In this document: piece by piece, positions 25,823-35,202 of the stretch
How the letters are laid out: every line of letters begins with the position of its first letter
Numbering within the stretch: position 1 is the stretch's first letter
From: Desulfuromonas sp. TF
GTDB lineage: Bacteria; Desulfobacterota; Desulfuromonadia; Desulfuromonadales; ATBO01
DNA length: 64,000 bases
NCBI RefSeq assembly: GCF_000472285.1
Contig: NZ_KI421423.1
Span: 13,711 to 77,710 of the forward strand
Direction: 5' to 3'
Made by a program: the position numbers and the translations under genes
Notes under the pieces: model-generated
Seen by the model: the letters and a program-made list of their open reading frames with translations, nothing else
The model's database searches: none
Told to the model about the DNA's origin: nothing

Positions 25823-27511
25823 TTAGAAGGTGTAGCGAAGGGTCAGTTGGATTTCATCTTCTTGGTTGGCAACGCCCATAGGTCCGTTAGTAAAACGAGC
25901 CAATGGCTCATAATCGTTGGGCAGCGATTCTCCTGCCAAGGCATCATTTGCACTCCAGTCGAATTTTTTCTTGCCCCCGGATTTGACATTGGCGGTTAAG
26001 GTTATCTTCAGATTGTCGGTCATAAGCCATTCGATGCTTGGTGCAACTGCCATCCCGTCACTTCGAATGTCACGCGCCATCAGGAGTTGGGGGCTGATCC
26101 GGTCGCTGTACCACCAGCCCTTTAAGAGAAGGGTGGCGGTCCAATTGTCTTTGTAGTCGGGCATATCGTTCTCATGATCCAAGATGTGCTGACCAAATAC
26201 CTGGGTAGAGATCAGGAAGGCGCGCTTCTTGTTAAGAAAGGGAATCATCTGGTTTTTGTCGAAACCGATTACATAACGGACAATGTCAGTTTCTTTGTGT
26301 CCGTCCTTATCGCGGGGAAGTTCTTCGCCATTTGTGTAGACGGCCTCCAGTCGCCAAACCGCATCCATCGACTGGGAGTAGTAGTCGATGGAACCACCGA
26401 ATAAGTTGACCCTGGGGAAGACAATATCGAAGACCCCATCGGTTGCGGGCAGGCCGCTACCCGGGACTGCCGGATGCTCTCGAAAATGCAGAGACGGCAG
26501 TTGCTGACGGTAATGCAGAATATTGGCAGAGAAGGTCGTGTCTTTGTAGACACCTTCAAATTTCAATCCGATTTGAGTGTTTCTTAATTTCCAGCTGGGG
26601 ATATCAACATCATGAATAATGGGTACTGGTCCTCCAGGATACAGGGGGCCAACTACAGGGTGAGCATCGATATTCAGGTAGGAGCTGAAGAAATTCCCGG
26701 CATCCAGGATCGCATACGGTTGGCCGGACTGGCCGAGGACGCTGGGCCGGAACTTGTCGAAATTCCATACCAGGGTGGAATTGAACTCACTGAAAATGCC
26801 GGTTTGTCCCATGCGTGATTCAGCCTGCAATATCCACTGTGGGATGCGGATATCCTCCAACTCGTCATAAATGTTATGGCGCGAATAATCGACCGGATTG
26901 ATGACATCGAGCACTCTGAACAGGTCGGTTTTTCCCCAGACAACCTGTTGTTTGCCAAGGCGAACGGCAAATTTATCGCCGCCAGACAGGTCGTAGGCCG
27001 TGTCAAGATAGAGTTCTCTTATGAAGTCAAATTCATCATTGAACTCCGGGAACTTGGCCTCGTCCTCATCCAGGTCCATGTAATCATCAAGATTCCTACA
27101 CAGAGTTGGATCGTTTTCGCAGGGGAATGGCACGGGAGCAGAGAGAAAGGGTTTCCCGCCCAAAATCGGGTGGCCGGTTGTTGCATCGCCTCGGGGGTGC
27201 CAGTTTTGCCCAAGATAGTCTTCCCTTGCAGACGCTCCGAATTCATCATCGTTCAGATCATAAACGCCATCATAAGTGGCACGCAATACACCATTGATGG
27301 AAAACTGGGAAAAGAAGTTGCTGTCGATCTCCTTCATAAACTCCAGCTGTGCGGTATTGCGAAATTTTGATAATCCCCGTCCGTCTCTGACATGTGTGGC
27401 GTTTTCAAGAAAGCCATCAACCTCGACTTTTTTCGCTCCTACCGGTGTCGTAAGCAGCAGCATGCCGCCAATGCAGGCGATCATACCTAGGAGCACCTTT
27501 GTCGCTTTCAT
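25823..27511 (-). CDS. DUF1302 outer-membrane beta-barrel protein
   Basis: A 562-residue protein with a signal peptide (MKATKVLLGMIACIGGMLLL, cleavage near TPVGA) and a C-terminal phenylalanine (QLTLRYTF), the usual signature of outer-membrane barrels. The repeated pattern of alternating aromatic strands fits DUF1302. I start it at ATG 27511, overlapping the MMPL stop by four bases (ATGA); a frame seven codons longer lacks a site. With DUF1329 and MMPL it forms a typical cross-envelope set for hydrophobic substrates such as sterols or hydrocarbons. Confidence 0.85.
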   Translation of the reverse strand: MKATKVLLGMIACIGGMLLLTTPVGAKKVEVDGFLENATHVRDGRGLSKFRNTAQLEFMKEIDSNFFSQFSINGVLRATYDGVYDLNDDEFGASAREDYLGQNWHPRGDATTGHPILGGKPFLSAPVPFPCENDPTLCRNLDDYMDLDEDEAKFPEFNDEFDFIRELYLDTAYDLSGGDKFAVRLGKQQVVWGKTDLFRVLDVINPVDYSRHNIYDELEDIRIPQWILQAESRMGQTGIFSEFNSTLVWNFDKFRPSVLGQSGQPYAILDAGNFFSSYLNIDAHPVVGPLYPGGPVPIIHDVDIPSWKLRNTQIGLKFEGVYKDTTFSANILHYRQQLPSLHFREHPAVPGSGLPATDGVFDIVFPRVNLFGGSIDYYSQSMDAVWRLEAVYTNGEELPRDKDGHKETDIVRYVIGFDKNQMIPFLNKKRAFLISTQVFGQHILDHENDMPDYKDNWTATLLLKGWWYSDRISPQLLMARDIRSDGMAVAPSIEWLMTDNLKITLTANVKSGGKKKFDWSANDALAGESLPNDYEPLARFTNGPMGVANQEDEIQLTLRYTF

Positions 27512-29976
27512 TGTCCTTGTTCTGCCGGGCATGTCGTACCTCCTTGTGCTATTTTATGTGACGATAATGCTGCAGAGGGGGAGAAAGAGTGGATTACTCC
27601 ATCCTCGTCCTCGTAGGCAGCGCAGATAAACTTCGGTCTAAACACCAACACCCACGCAGGGACCAGAATCATTGCAGCAATTGCGTTGAGAATGACCATA
27701 ACAATAAGCAACAAGGCCGCGTCGGCCTGGAAGCGCAGATCAGACAGGATCACCCACATGACAATCCCAGAAATCAGGGTAAGGACCGTGAAGCTGATTG
27801 CCTGGCCTGTGGTGGTAATGGCTCGCTTTACGCTCGAACTAATGGATTTCAAAGTCACCATTTCAGTCCGAATCCGATCCATCATGTAAATTGAATAATC
27901 AATTCCGACACCAATACCCACGGCTATTATCGGTACGGTATTAATATTGATCCCCATCCCTGTCATTCCCATATACCCATAGGTTAGGGAGGTGGCGAAG
28001 AGCATCGCCATAAACATCATCAGTCCGGCTGCGAGGGAGGAGTAGAAGATGGTGACGAAGGTGAAAATCAGCAAAAACGCCAAGGGAAGCACTTTGAGGT
28101 TGGTTTCGTATGCCGCTTCGTTCATGGCCGCTGTTACTCCAATGGTGCCTCCCGCCAAGCGTATTGTCAGCCCTTCGACCTTGCCCTCGTTTTCGGCTAT
28201 CCACTGCTTAGCGGTATGAATCGCACGCCGGATCGTCTCGCCCCGGTGATCCTTGTAATAGAAAACGAGATTGGCCATTCGTTCGTTGGGATCGACAAAC
28301 TCATTCAGGGCACCTGGGATGGGGTTGGACATCATATAGGTGAACATCAAACCGCCAACGTACGACGAATCCTTGGGGATCTGATCCCACCGTGGATCAT
28401 TGTTGTGCAACAGTCGGTTGACCTGCTTTACAAGCCCCTGAATGCCTTTGACGCCGCCTACCTCGGGGTCCAGCAGCATGTGCTTTTGCAGGTCTCCCAG
28501 GGCATGTAATACCTCGGGTCGCTTGATACCTCCCTTGCTGTCGGTCTCAGCGACCAGGTACAGTTCCTCGGACCCCGGGAATCGATCATTAATCTCCGTG
28601 GAAGAGATGTTGTAGTCATGATCCTGATACAGGATTGGAGAACCCGGTTCAGATTCGCCAATAACGACCCTCGATGAGGCAAACCACCCTCCGCACAGCA
28701 AGACACCTGCGCCAATCAATGCCACTACTGCCGCTTTTTTAGAGCTGATGATGCTGGCGCAAAAGGTACCAATCCCACGAAAGAAGGTCTGCTTGATCAA
28801 GGTATCTTTCGGTTTGGGTAATATTGACAACAGCAAGGGTACCGACAACAGAACGGTGACGATGAGGGACAGTGCCCAAAGGGAGGCGTAGTGGGCCAGC
28901 TTGGTATTAAGGGGGATGGAACCTATGGCGATCAACAGCAGACCAATGGCATCTGAAACAACACCTAGGGTTCCAGGGCGGAACAGGTTCTCAAATGTCT
29001 TCCGGGAAGCTTTGTGGGGGTCCGGGTCTATGGCGAGTTCTTGGTAGTAGCGTTCTACCAGTTGGATACCGTGAGACATGGCCCGCGCACTGATCAGGAA
29101 GGGGATGACCAGGCCAAGCGGGTCCAGGTTGTAGCCGAAGAGGGAAATGATGCCGAGTCCCCAGATGCAGGAAACAATCACCCCCGCCAGCGGAACCAGC
29201 ACCCCGTAAACATTCCGAAAATAGAATATTAACAGGAGAACCATGATCAGCGCGGTAAACAAAAAGATCTGAATGACCTGGTCCAGGTATTGATATGCCC
29301 AGCCCACCAATATCGGCTGGCCGGTTGCAAAAATGCGGATTCCTGGGGCCGTTTCCTTTGTACGTAGCTCCTGAACCTGCTTAAATGTCTCAGCGTAATC
29401 GAGCTTCCCTTCATTCAATTGGCCCTTGATCAAGGCCATGTGCAGATCTGGCGATATCAGGGGGCCATAAACACGGGGGTCGGCCGATACCTCCTGTCGA
29501 ATGGTTGCAAGTCTTTCTGCCGACAGGTCTGTTTGGGCAGGGTCGTAGTAGGGTTCGGAGTTGACGTTGCCGTCATTGGTCAACCAGACCTTGCGGGTGT
29601 TGCGATGGGTGAGACTGGTCACAAGGTTGTGATTTATTCCTGGCAGCCTATCCACCGCTTGGGTAATACGGTGAATCCTGGCCAAGGTTTCGTTGCTGAA
29701 AATATCGCCATCCTCAACCTCAACGCCTACAATTATCACGTTGGCACCGCCAAAGGACTCTTTGATTTCGTTGTGCAACTGGATGTAGCTGTGAGTTTGC
29801 GGCAGTAGGTCGGCAAAATCCGAATAGATCTTCACAGCCGGGATCTGCGCAGCGAAGAAGACCGTCACAAGCAGGATCAGCCCGAGGACGATTTTGGGAT
29901 GATAGAATACCTGCTTGTCTAATTGGTTTAGCAGATGAGTAATTTTATGAGCTTTTCCGGATGTTTTGTCTGGCAT
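27508..29976 (-). CDS. RND/MMPL family transporter
   Basis: An 822-residue MMPL-type RND permease: a first helix around residue 30, two large loop regions, and two sets of five or six helices. The VGIGVGIDYSIYMMDR motif (about 705-720) holds the aspartate used for proton coupling. An AGGAG site precedes the ATG at 29976, 15 bases after the upstream gene. MMPL pumps of this kind accompany DUF1302/DUF1329 genes in many hydrocarbon and sterol loci. Export or uptake of toluene-type compounds or a metabolite is inferred. Confidence 0.88.
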   Translation of the reverse strand: MPDKTSGKAHKITHLLNQLDKQVFYHPKIVLGLILLVTVFFAAQIPAVKIYSDFADLLPQTHSYIQLHNEIKESFGGANVIIVGVEVEDGDIFSNETLARIHRITQAVDRLPGINHNLVTSLTHRNTRKVWLTNDGNVNSEPYYDPAQTDLSAERLATIRQEVSADPRVYGPLISPDLHMALIKGQLNEGKLDYAETFKQVQELRTKETAPGIRIFATGQPILVGWAYQYLDQVIQIFLFTALIMVLLLIFYFRNVYGVLVPLAGVIVSCIWGLGIISLFGYNLDPLGLVIPFLISARAMSHGIQLVERYYQELAIDPDPHKASRKTFENLFRPGTLGVVSDAIGLLLIAIGSIPLNTKLAHYASLWALSLIVTVLLSVPLLLSILPKPKDTLIKQTFFRGIGTFCASIISSKKAAVVALIGAGVLLCGGWFASSRVVIGESEPGSPILYQDHDYNISSTEINDRFPGSEELYLVAETDSKGGIKRPEVLHALGDLQKHMLLDPEVGGVKGIQGLVKQVNRLLHNNDPRWDQIPKDSSYVGGLMFTYMMSNPIPGALNEFVDPNERMANLVFYYKDHRGETIRRAIHTAKQWIAENEGKVEGLTIRLAGGTIGVTAAMNEAAYETNLKVLPLAFLLIFTFVTIFYSSLAAGLMMFMAMLFATSLTYGYMGMTGMGININTVPIIAVGIGVGIDYSIYMMDRIRTEMVTLKSISSSVKRAITTTGQAISFTVLTLISGIVMWVILSDLRFQADAALLLIVMVILNAIAAMILVPAWVLVFRPKFICAAYEDEDGVIHSFSPSAALSSHKIAQGGTTCPAEQGQ

Positions 29977-29991
29977 TGCTAGGGCTCCTGA

Positions 29992-30993
29992 TTATTGTTC
30001 CTGTTTGGTATTTGTGGTTATTATTGTTCCCCTACCACCGGCAACCAGCAGTAGATCATCGGCGAGGACCTCTCCATCACGGAGATAACCGTTCGCGTGG
30101 AGGTGTGACGTATCAAGAGCCACCCAGCGCTGATCACTCAGTTCGAGGACTGTGCCATGCTCCCCGAAGACGAAAAGTCGGCCACCCTCGGCATGAAACC
30201 CGTAAAGGGGAAAGTCGGTGGGCGTCTCTTGACGCCTCCAGGTTGCACCGCCATCGGTGGTGTGTAGAATCGTCCCATACAGTCCGGCAGCCCAGCCATG
30301 TTGGAGATCGGCAAAGTAGCTGTCCTGAGGATAGAAATCGGCAGGAAGCATACCGAAGCGTTGCCAGCTTTGACCGCCATCCTCGGTTTTGGCAGTCAAA
30401 CCGAACTCGCCGAGAACAAATCCGTTTTGCGCATCGAGGAACTTAATTTTGGTCAGCATCGCATCCTGGTCGAGGCTGTTTTCTTTCCAGCTCTTACCCT
30501 GGTTTGTGCTGTGTAAAAGGGTGGTGAAGCTGCCCACAACCCAGTAATCACCGTTGGGAGCGCAGGTCAGGGAGAGCATGTCTTCTCGGGTAGGCAGATC
30601 TGACTTGGTCCAGTCCTGGCCGTTGTCGATGCTGATCCACACTTGCTGCTCCACGCTCAGCGCGATCAGCGAGTTGTCGGGACAGCTGTCAATGTCGATA
30701 AGATTGGGTTTCCCCATCAGCCCAGTACGAGTCCACTGCAGTGGTTCCTTAATGCCATTGGGCTTAGGGCTGGTAATAATTACCCCCGTGTCGCCGACAA
30801 CTGTAACGACAGCCTCATTGGTTGCGACAGCCTGAAAATTATCAGTACGACGTACCGACTTTGTTCTCTCCTGATGGACGCCGTCAAGATCCAACTTTGC
30901 CTCGCAGCCCATAAGCAACAACGGGAATGCTAAAAGTAACAATACTGTTTTGATTTTCCGTGGATGTGACTCCAGCTGGTTTCTAAATGTCAT
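29992..30993 (-). CDS. YCF48-like beta-propeller lipoprotein
   Basis: A 333-residue protein with a lipoprotein signal (lipobox LLMGC, Cys30). It then has repeats of about 45 residues carrying the sequence TxDGGxSW or similar (TEDGGQSWQRF, TTDGGATWRRQ, STNQGKSWKE, SIDNGQDWTK), as in YCF48/BNR propellers. Plant and cyanobacterial YCF48 helps assemble photosystem II; bacterial relatives next to MMPL/DUF1329 genes probably act as scaffolds for the envelope complex. A GGGAG site precedes the ATG at 30993. Confidence 0.85.
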   Translation of the reverse strand: MTFRNQLESHPRKIKTVLLLLAFPLLLMGCEAKLDLDGVHQERTKSVRRTDNFQAVATNEAVVTVVGDTGVIITSPKPNGIKEPLQWTRTGLMGKPNLIDIDSCPDNSLIALSVEQQVWISIDNGQDWTKSDLPTREDMLSLTCAPNGDYWVVGSFTTLLHSTNQGKSWKENSLDQDAMLTKIKFLDAQNGFVLGEFGLTAKTEDGGQSWQRFGMLPADFYPQDSYFADLQHGWAAGLYGTILHTTDGGATWRRQETPTDFPLYGFHAEGGRLFVFGEHGTVLELSDQRWVALDTSHLHANGYLRDGEVLADDLLLVAGGRGTIITTNTKQEQ

Positions 30994-31062
30994 TTCTTAG
31001 GTCTCCCTTTACAATTATCAGTGTGCTAATAATTTAAATATACTAATTGGTATTTATGTATT

Positions 31063-32760
31063 TTAGTTGAATAACTTTTTAAATACTAACGGAAGTTGAT
31101 TTAAATTCTCAACGAATTGTACATATTTGCCATATTCTTTTCGAAGCATATCTTTATTCATTGGGTCACATTTTAAACCAAGAGTCAAAAGACGAATTTT
31201 ACTCTCTTCGCAGTGTCGTATAGCATCACTTACACCGCATCCCCAATTTGATGCACCGTCGGTAAGGTGAATGATAATGGGCCTCCGTTTGCTGTCTCTT
31301 AAGAAGAGAGTTGTGGCAATAATTGCCTCACCGGAAGCTGTCCTCCCGTGGGGTGTAACGGAAAAGAATTTTCCCTGCATGTAGATTTCCGTAATGCGGC
31401 AAGTATCCTTTCTTTCGTTGTAAGCAAAAATTCTGGCATTAGAGTTATAACTGAGAATTGCCAAAAAAAGTGTCTGATAGATTGTTTCAATTTTTGCCCA
31501 CTTATCAGGTTCAGCCATGGACCCGGTGCAATCAACGAGAAGTATGATGTCATTCTTGAGTTCGAAAAAAAATTTTTTCATGGTGAAAATTGAACCGTTG
31601 GTTGCAACTCTGAACAACCTTGAACGATCGATCTTCCCTGATTTGAGTCCTCTATTGTAATTGAAGTTACGTTGAGCAAGCGATCTGAAGAAGGTTTTGA
31701 GTTGATAGAGGAGTGCGTTGTCAACGGTGTTTCTTGCCGGCATAACGAAGTCGTTCCCTTCGACGCGGGCCATGTCGCCAAAATTAGCAACGACCCCTTT
31801 CACCTGCTCAGTGAAATCTACACGTTTCTTCTGAAGGTTTCTTTCTATCTCATCCGCGTAGCTGAGGAGTATCGATCTGACGGCTTCCTGAGCTCTGCCC
31901 TCCCTCTCATCATTTTCCCTGATGGCTCCAGAGACAAGAAACGGGTCTCTTCGGTCTGCTGGCCAAAACTTCACCTTTTCGAGTAGTTTGTCGAAGATGG
32001 CTGCATATAGTTCCAATCTAAAGTCACAGCGATCTTTTACGCTTGATCGTGATGAACACCCCTTCTCAAATCCTTCAACAATGCCATTGAGAATTGCCAA
32101 TGGCTCTCTGTAAAACTGGGTAGAAGAAATACGCCCCACCATGCCAACGACTGTGGGATCATCATATTCCTTTTTGTACGCGACTTTTTCCCTGTCAGTC
32201 GCCATATCCCACCATATATGCATAAGTTCTATGAATGTCGGTGGTGAGATGAATTCGTTCTTGGCTTTTCTTTGCGCCCATTTCCTTGCTCTTTCGGTGT
32301 AGGCCCCGTAGATACTCCTATTCGAAATAAGGTCTACGTAGACCTTTTCGGCCATCTCGATGAATCTGGAAAATTTATATTTATAGACTGGGGACAAAGC
32401 GTAGTTTGTGCGTGCCATATGGATGACATGATCCGTCCATTCTGTTTTGTGAAAGGCTTCGTGTACAGCTATCCCTACGACAATATCTGCCTTGTCCGCT
32501 GGGATGGGGTACGCTCCTAGAACCGGTGAGGGGTCGAGAGCAATATCCTCCGTCTTGTAGGGCATTCCTTCCCAGACGACGGAGCCGATATTTCTGCCGA
32601 TGTGCGAAACGGCTTTGCGGATGCCGCCCAGTAGCTTGGCCAGCTCCAGTAATTCAACGGACGATTTGTCCCTGCGCCAGTAGGCCGAGTGGCCGACTTC
32701 CGCGCTTACGAGGAGGCGCCTTTTGGGGGCTATGTTGCATTTGTATTCGCATCCACGCAT
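31063..32760 (-). CDS. VWA-domain protein paired with the AAA ATPase
   Basis: A 565-residue protein. The C-terminal 190 residues form a von Willebrand A domain with the metal site in LLVDCTGSMAEP (DxTxS-type MIDAS), the TASGEAIIAT segment and IIHLTDGASN. The N-terminal part has HEAFHKTEW. Paired with the MoxR-type ATPase just upstream (9-base gap), it resembles NorQ/NorD or CoxD/E-type chaperones that insert metal or remodel enzymes. Here the pair lies in the bss operon, as AAA and VWA genes do in other bss loci. A role in benzylsuccinate synthase activation or repair is inferred. Confidence 0.78.
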   Translation of the reverse strand: MRGCEYKCNIAPKRRLLVSAEVGHSAYWRRDKSSVELLELAKLLGGIRKAVSHIGRNIGSVVWEGMPYKTEDIALDPSPVLGAYPIPADKADIVVGIAVHEAFHKTEWTDHVIHMARTNYALSPVYKYKFSRFIEMAEKVYVDLISNRSIYGAYTERARKWAQRKAKNEFISPPTFIELMHIWWDMATDREKVAYKKEYDDPTVVGMVGRISSTQFYREPLAILNGIVEGFEKGCSSRSSVKDRCDFRLELYAAIFDKLLEKVKFWPADRRDPFLVSGAIRENDEREGRAQEAVRSILLSYADEIERNLQKKRVDFTEQVKGVVANFGDMARVEGNDFVMPARNTVDNALLYQLKTFFRSLAQRNFNYNRGLKSGKIDRSRLFRVATNGSIFTMKKFFFELKNDIILLVDCTGSMAEPDKWAKIETIYQTLFLAILSYNSNARIFAYNERKDTCRITEIYMQGKFFSVTPHGRTASGEAIIATTLFLRDSKRRPIIIHLTDGASNWGCGVSDAIRHCEESKIRLLTLGLKCDPMNKDMLRKEYGKYVQFVENLNQLPLVFKKLFN

Positions 32761-32769
32761 GTGATGCCC

Positions 32770-33645
32770 TCAGATTGCCTTTTGCAGAAAATTGCTGTCG
32801 AACAGTACGTATTCGGTAACAACGTTTTCATCGTAGCCCTTGTTGAAATGCAAACCTGCCAGGATGGTTTCGAGTATTTCCTGGTTTGTCTGCAAGCTGA
32901 CCGTCAAGGACTGCCGTAGCGTGGCGCCGACGGCCATCATGTCGCCCAACATAAGTGCTGTGCGGGTGGACACGTCCATGCCAAGGTCGCCGTGCCCGCG
33001 CAGAAAGTTCAGGGCGGCCATGATGTCCGCGGCCTGTTCCGGATTGATCCCCGTTTTCATAATCAGGACTTCTTTTTCGACTTCGTTCGGTAGGTAGTCC
33101 ATCAGCAAAAAATAGAAACGATCACGGAGTGCAGCATCCAGCACCTCGGTTCCGACAAAATCTTCCCCTTCGTTTAACGTTGCGAAAAAGACAACGCCCT
33201 CTGCGACCTTCAGATGACCCAACTCTTCCAACCAGACGTCCCTAGTGTCCGAAAGGAGAGAAAAAAGCATGTTAAGAGCCTTGGGATGCTCCGGACGGTT
33301 GATCTCTTCGAGATGAATGACTGTGTTGGGCGTTTGAATGGCTTCAGGAAATAAAAACTGCCTGTATTTCGTCTCTCCTGCTTCCAGGGCGTACTCGCCG
33401 AACAGCTGACCCGGTTCGGAAAGAATCCCAACCTGAAAGGTCGACAGGGGGCGCTGGTAGATAGCGGCGAATTGCCTTACCAACGAAGATTTACCACACC
33501 CCTGACGGCCGGAGATCAGCACGTTCACCGGCTTTTTTTGCGAAAGCAGGTTGATCTTTTCGAAGATGTCGGCAAGATCTTTGCTCACATAGAAGTATGG
33601 ATCTTCCGGAGGTATCGATAAATTCTCTTTTCTGTTTGCTGACAT
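32770..33645 (-). CDS. bssE: MoxR-type AAA ATPase (BssE-like)
   Basis: A 291-residue AAA+ ATPase of the MoxR/NorQ type. Walker A is SGRQGCGKSSL (about residue 46), Walker B is TVIHLEEINR, sensor 1 is FFATLNE, and the arginine-finger segment is DAALRDRFY. BssE is the similar ATPase in bss operons. It is thought to act as a chaperone on benzylsuccinate synthase, with the VWA protein encoded next. The symbol rests on family and operon position. Confidence 0.78.
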   Translation of the reverse strand: MSANRKENLSIPPEDPYFYVSKDLADIFEKINLLSQKKPVNVLISGRQGCGKSSLVRQFAAIYQRPLSTFQVGILSEPGQLFGEYALEAGETKYRQFLFPEAIQTPNTVIHLEEINRPEHPKALNMLFSLLSDTRDVWLEELGHLKVAEGVVFFATLNEGEDFVGTEVLDAALRDRFYFLLMDYLPNEVEKEVLIMKTGINPEQAADIMAALNFLRGHGDLGMDVSTRTALMLGDMMAVGATLRQSLTVSLQTNQEILETILAGLHFNKGYDENVVTEYVLFDSNFLQKAI

Positions 33646-33758
33646 AATATTTGTACCTTACTGAAGTAGATGGAAATGATCTCTCTATATTTCCTTCACG
33701 GCTGTGAACAACCCTTGCAATACCAGGCTCCCCGATCAAGTAATGACGGGTAAAGTCA

Positions 33759-34820
33759 TCAGGCCAGAAAATGCATTTGAGTCAGACATTTTTCGACATG
33801 GCGCAGGATGTCCTGACAGTCTTCGGTATAGAGATCTTTTGCGGACTTGCCGCCGGAGCGTAGTGACCGGGCAATGGCCTTTCCGCACCGGTAGCCACTA
33901 TCCATGGCCGCGCTGATTCCTTCGCAGTTAAGGTAGATAAAGCCAGCCGCTTCGCCGGTAAGGAGCACATTCTCCTTGCCCATAAAGATCGGCAGGAGTT
34001 CACACATGCAACCCTCGTCCCGCCAATGTTCGCCAAAAGTGACGCCGAAGCGGCTCGAAAGCAGTTCTTTGAATTTCTCCATAGAATCCCGAAGGTTGCG
34101 CCCATCTACCCCACCCACATGCATAACCAGATATTCATCCTTCTGATGGACACACAGGATGTAATCCCCAATGTCAGGCCTCAAGAAGACGGTCCAACCA
34201 TCTTTCTTTAGTGAGCCCAGAGACCCCACTTTGTAATAACTCTGAAAGGATGCGAGCCTTTGCCTTTGGGCGGATTCCGGAGTCTGTGCTCTGAGTAAAC
34301 GCCGCACGGTCGAATCATTGCCATCTGCGCCCACGAGGTACTTGCAGGTGAAGACGGACGATTCGTTCGATCGAGCCGTTTGGACATGAACCTTCACAAA
34401 ACTCCCGCTGCTGTCAAAGGCTTTGACACGCGTACCGTCACGGTACCCCGCACCCGATTGATCAAGCAGCCATTTATCAAACTTGTTTCGCCAGATGTTC
34501 TGATAGGTACGTGAGAACTTTTTGCCATCCTTGTCTATTTCCCAGGTATATGGGATATAGCCTCGTTCATCATCCCATTCGCAGATGTCGTCCGCTTGCA
34601 CGTATTTGTTGCTGCAATAGACCTCAGGCGGAGCATCGCCCCCCAAATATGTCCTGACGAGTTCCTGGGTCTGTCCGAACAAGACACCGGAACAGGTCTT
34701 GTGTCGGGGGAGGAATTCTTTTTCGAGGACAAGGACACTGAACCCTTCATCCTTAAGTGCCTTGGCACAGCAGGAGCCTGCGGGCCCGGAGCCGGCTACG
34801 ACGACATCATACAGTTGCAT
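33759..34820 (-). CDS. Geranylgeranyl-reductase-like FAD-dependent oxidoreductase
   Basis: A 353-residue flavoprotein: N-terminal DVVVAGSGPAGSCCAKALKDEGF, LVGADGNDSTVRRLL, and LLTGEAAGFIYLNCEGISAAMDSG. These are signatures of the geranylgeranyl-reductase/FixC-like group of FAD oxidoreductases, which reduce or hydroxylate hydrophobic or CoA-linked substrates. An AGGAGG site precedes the ATG at 34820. It sits between bssB and bssE on the same strand. I know of no such gene as a standard part of bss operons, so its role here is unclear. Confidence 0.8.
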   Translation of the reverse strand: MQLYDVVVAGSGPAGSCCAKALKDEGFSVLVLEKEFLPRHKTCSGVLFGQTQELVRTYLGGDAPPEVYCSNKYVQADDICEWDDERGYIPYTWEIDKDGKKFSRTYQNIWRNKFDKWLLDQSGAGYRDGTRVKAFDSSGSFVKVHVQTARSNESSVFTCKYLVGADGNDSTVRRLLRAQTPESAQRQRLASFQSYYKVGSLGSLKKDGWTVFLRPDIGDYILCVHQKDEYLVMHVGGVDGRNLRDSMEKFKELLSSRFGVTFGEHWRDEGCMCELLPIFMGKENVLLTGEAAGFIYLNCEGISAAMDSGYRCGKAIARSLRSGGKSAKDLYTEDCQDILRHVEKCLTQMHFLA

Positions 34821-34910
34821 TCAATCCTCCTAGCCTCCCTTCCCAGAAGGCGTAATTTCCGGCCCAGTCAAGGAGAAAGTGATTAGGGTTTGGGAAGGGG
34901 ATTTCCGGGA

Positions 34911-35138
34911 TCACACATGCTCCCGGAAGCTGAGCTTGCCGACCTCGTGGCTACCGCAGGTCATATTGTTCACGTCGGTTACCCATCTTTTCCACACGCC
35001 ACCCATTGGAGTTCTGTTGACTGTGCATTGTCCCCGAAGCGGATTGGTGGGATCGGCTATTTGCCATTTGCAGCTACGGCAAGGTTTTTTGGTTCCAATT
35101 TCCTCATGCATCATTTTGTGATTAGTCGTTGCGCTCAC
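34911..35138 (-). CDS. bssB: Benzylsuccinate synthase beta subunit
   Basis: A 75-residue protein with four cysteines, Cys20, Cys23 (PCRSC), Cys38 and Cys61, as in BssB, which carries a low-potential Fe-S cluster and covers the active site of BssA. It has GQCTVNRTPMGGVWKRW and NNMTCGSHEVGKLSFR, strongly like known BssB. The start is taken as GTG at 35138, with AAGGAGG eight bases upstream; a longer ATG frame at 35171 would run through that site. It follows bssA after a stable hairpin. Confidence 0.82.
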   Translation of the reverse strand: MSATTNHKMMHEEIGTKKPCRSCKWQIADPTNPLRGQCTVNRTPMGGVWKRWVTDVNNMTCGSHEVGKLSFREHV

Positions 35139-35162
35139 TGTTTCCTCCTTGCCTAGATAACG

Positions 35163-35190
35163 AGGAGGCATCCTCTTCTGGATGCCTCCT
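35163..35190. other. Intercistronic hairpin between bssA and bssB
   Basis: A perfect 11-bp stem, AGGAGGCATCC (35163-35173) with GGATGCCTCCT (35180-35190), with the loop TCTTCT. It lies in the 64-base gap between the bssA stop and the bssB ribosome binding site and has no U run, so it is unlikely to stop transcription. It could protect the upstream mRNA or tune bssB translation. Confidence 0.55.
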
Positions 35191-35202
35191 GGTAGGGGAT
35201 TC

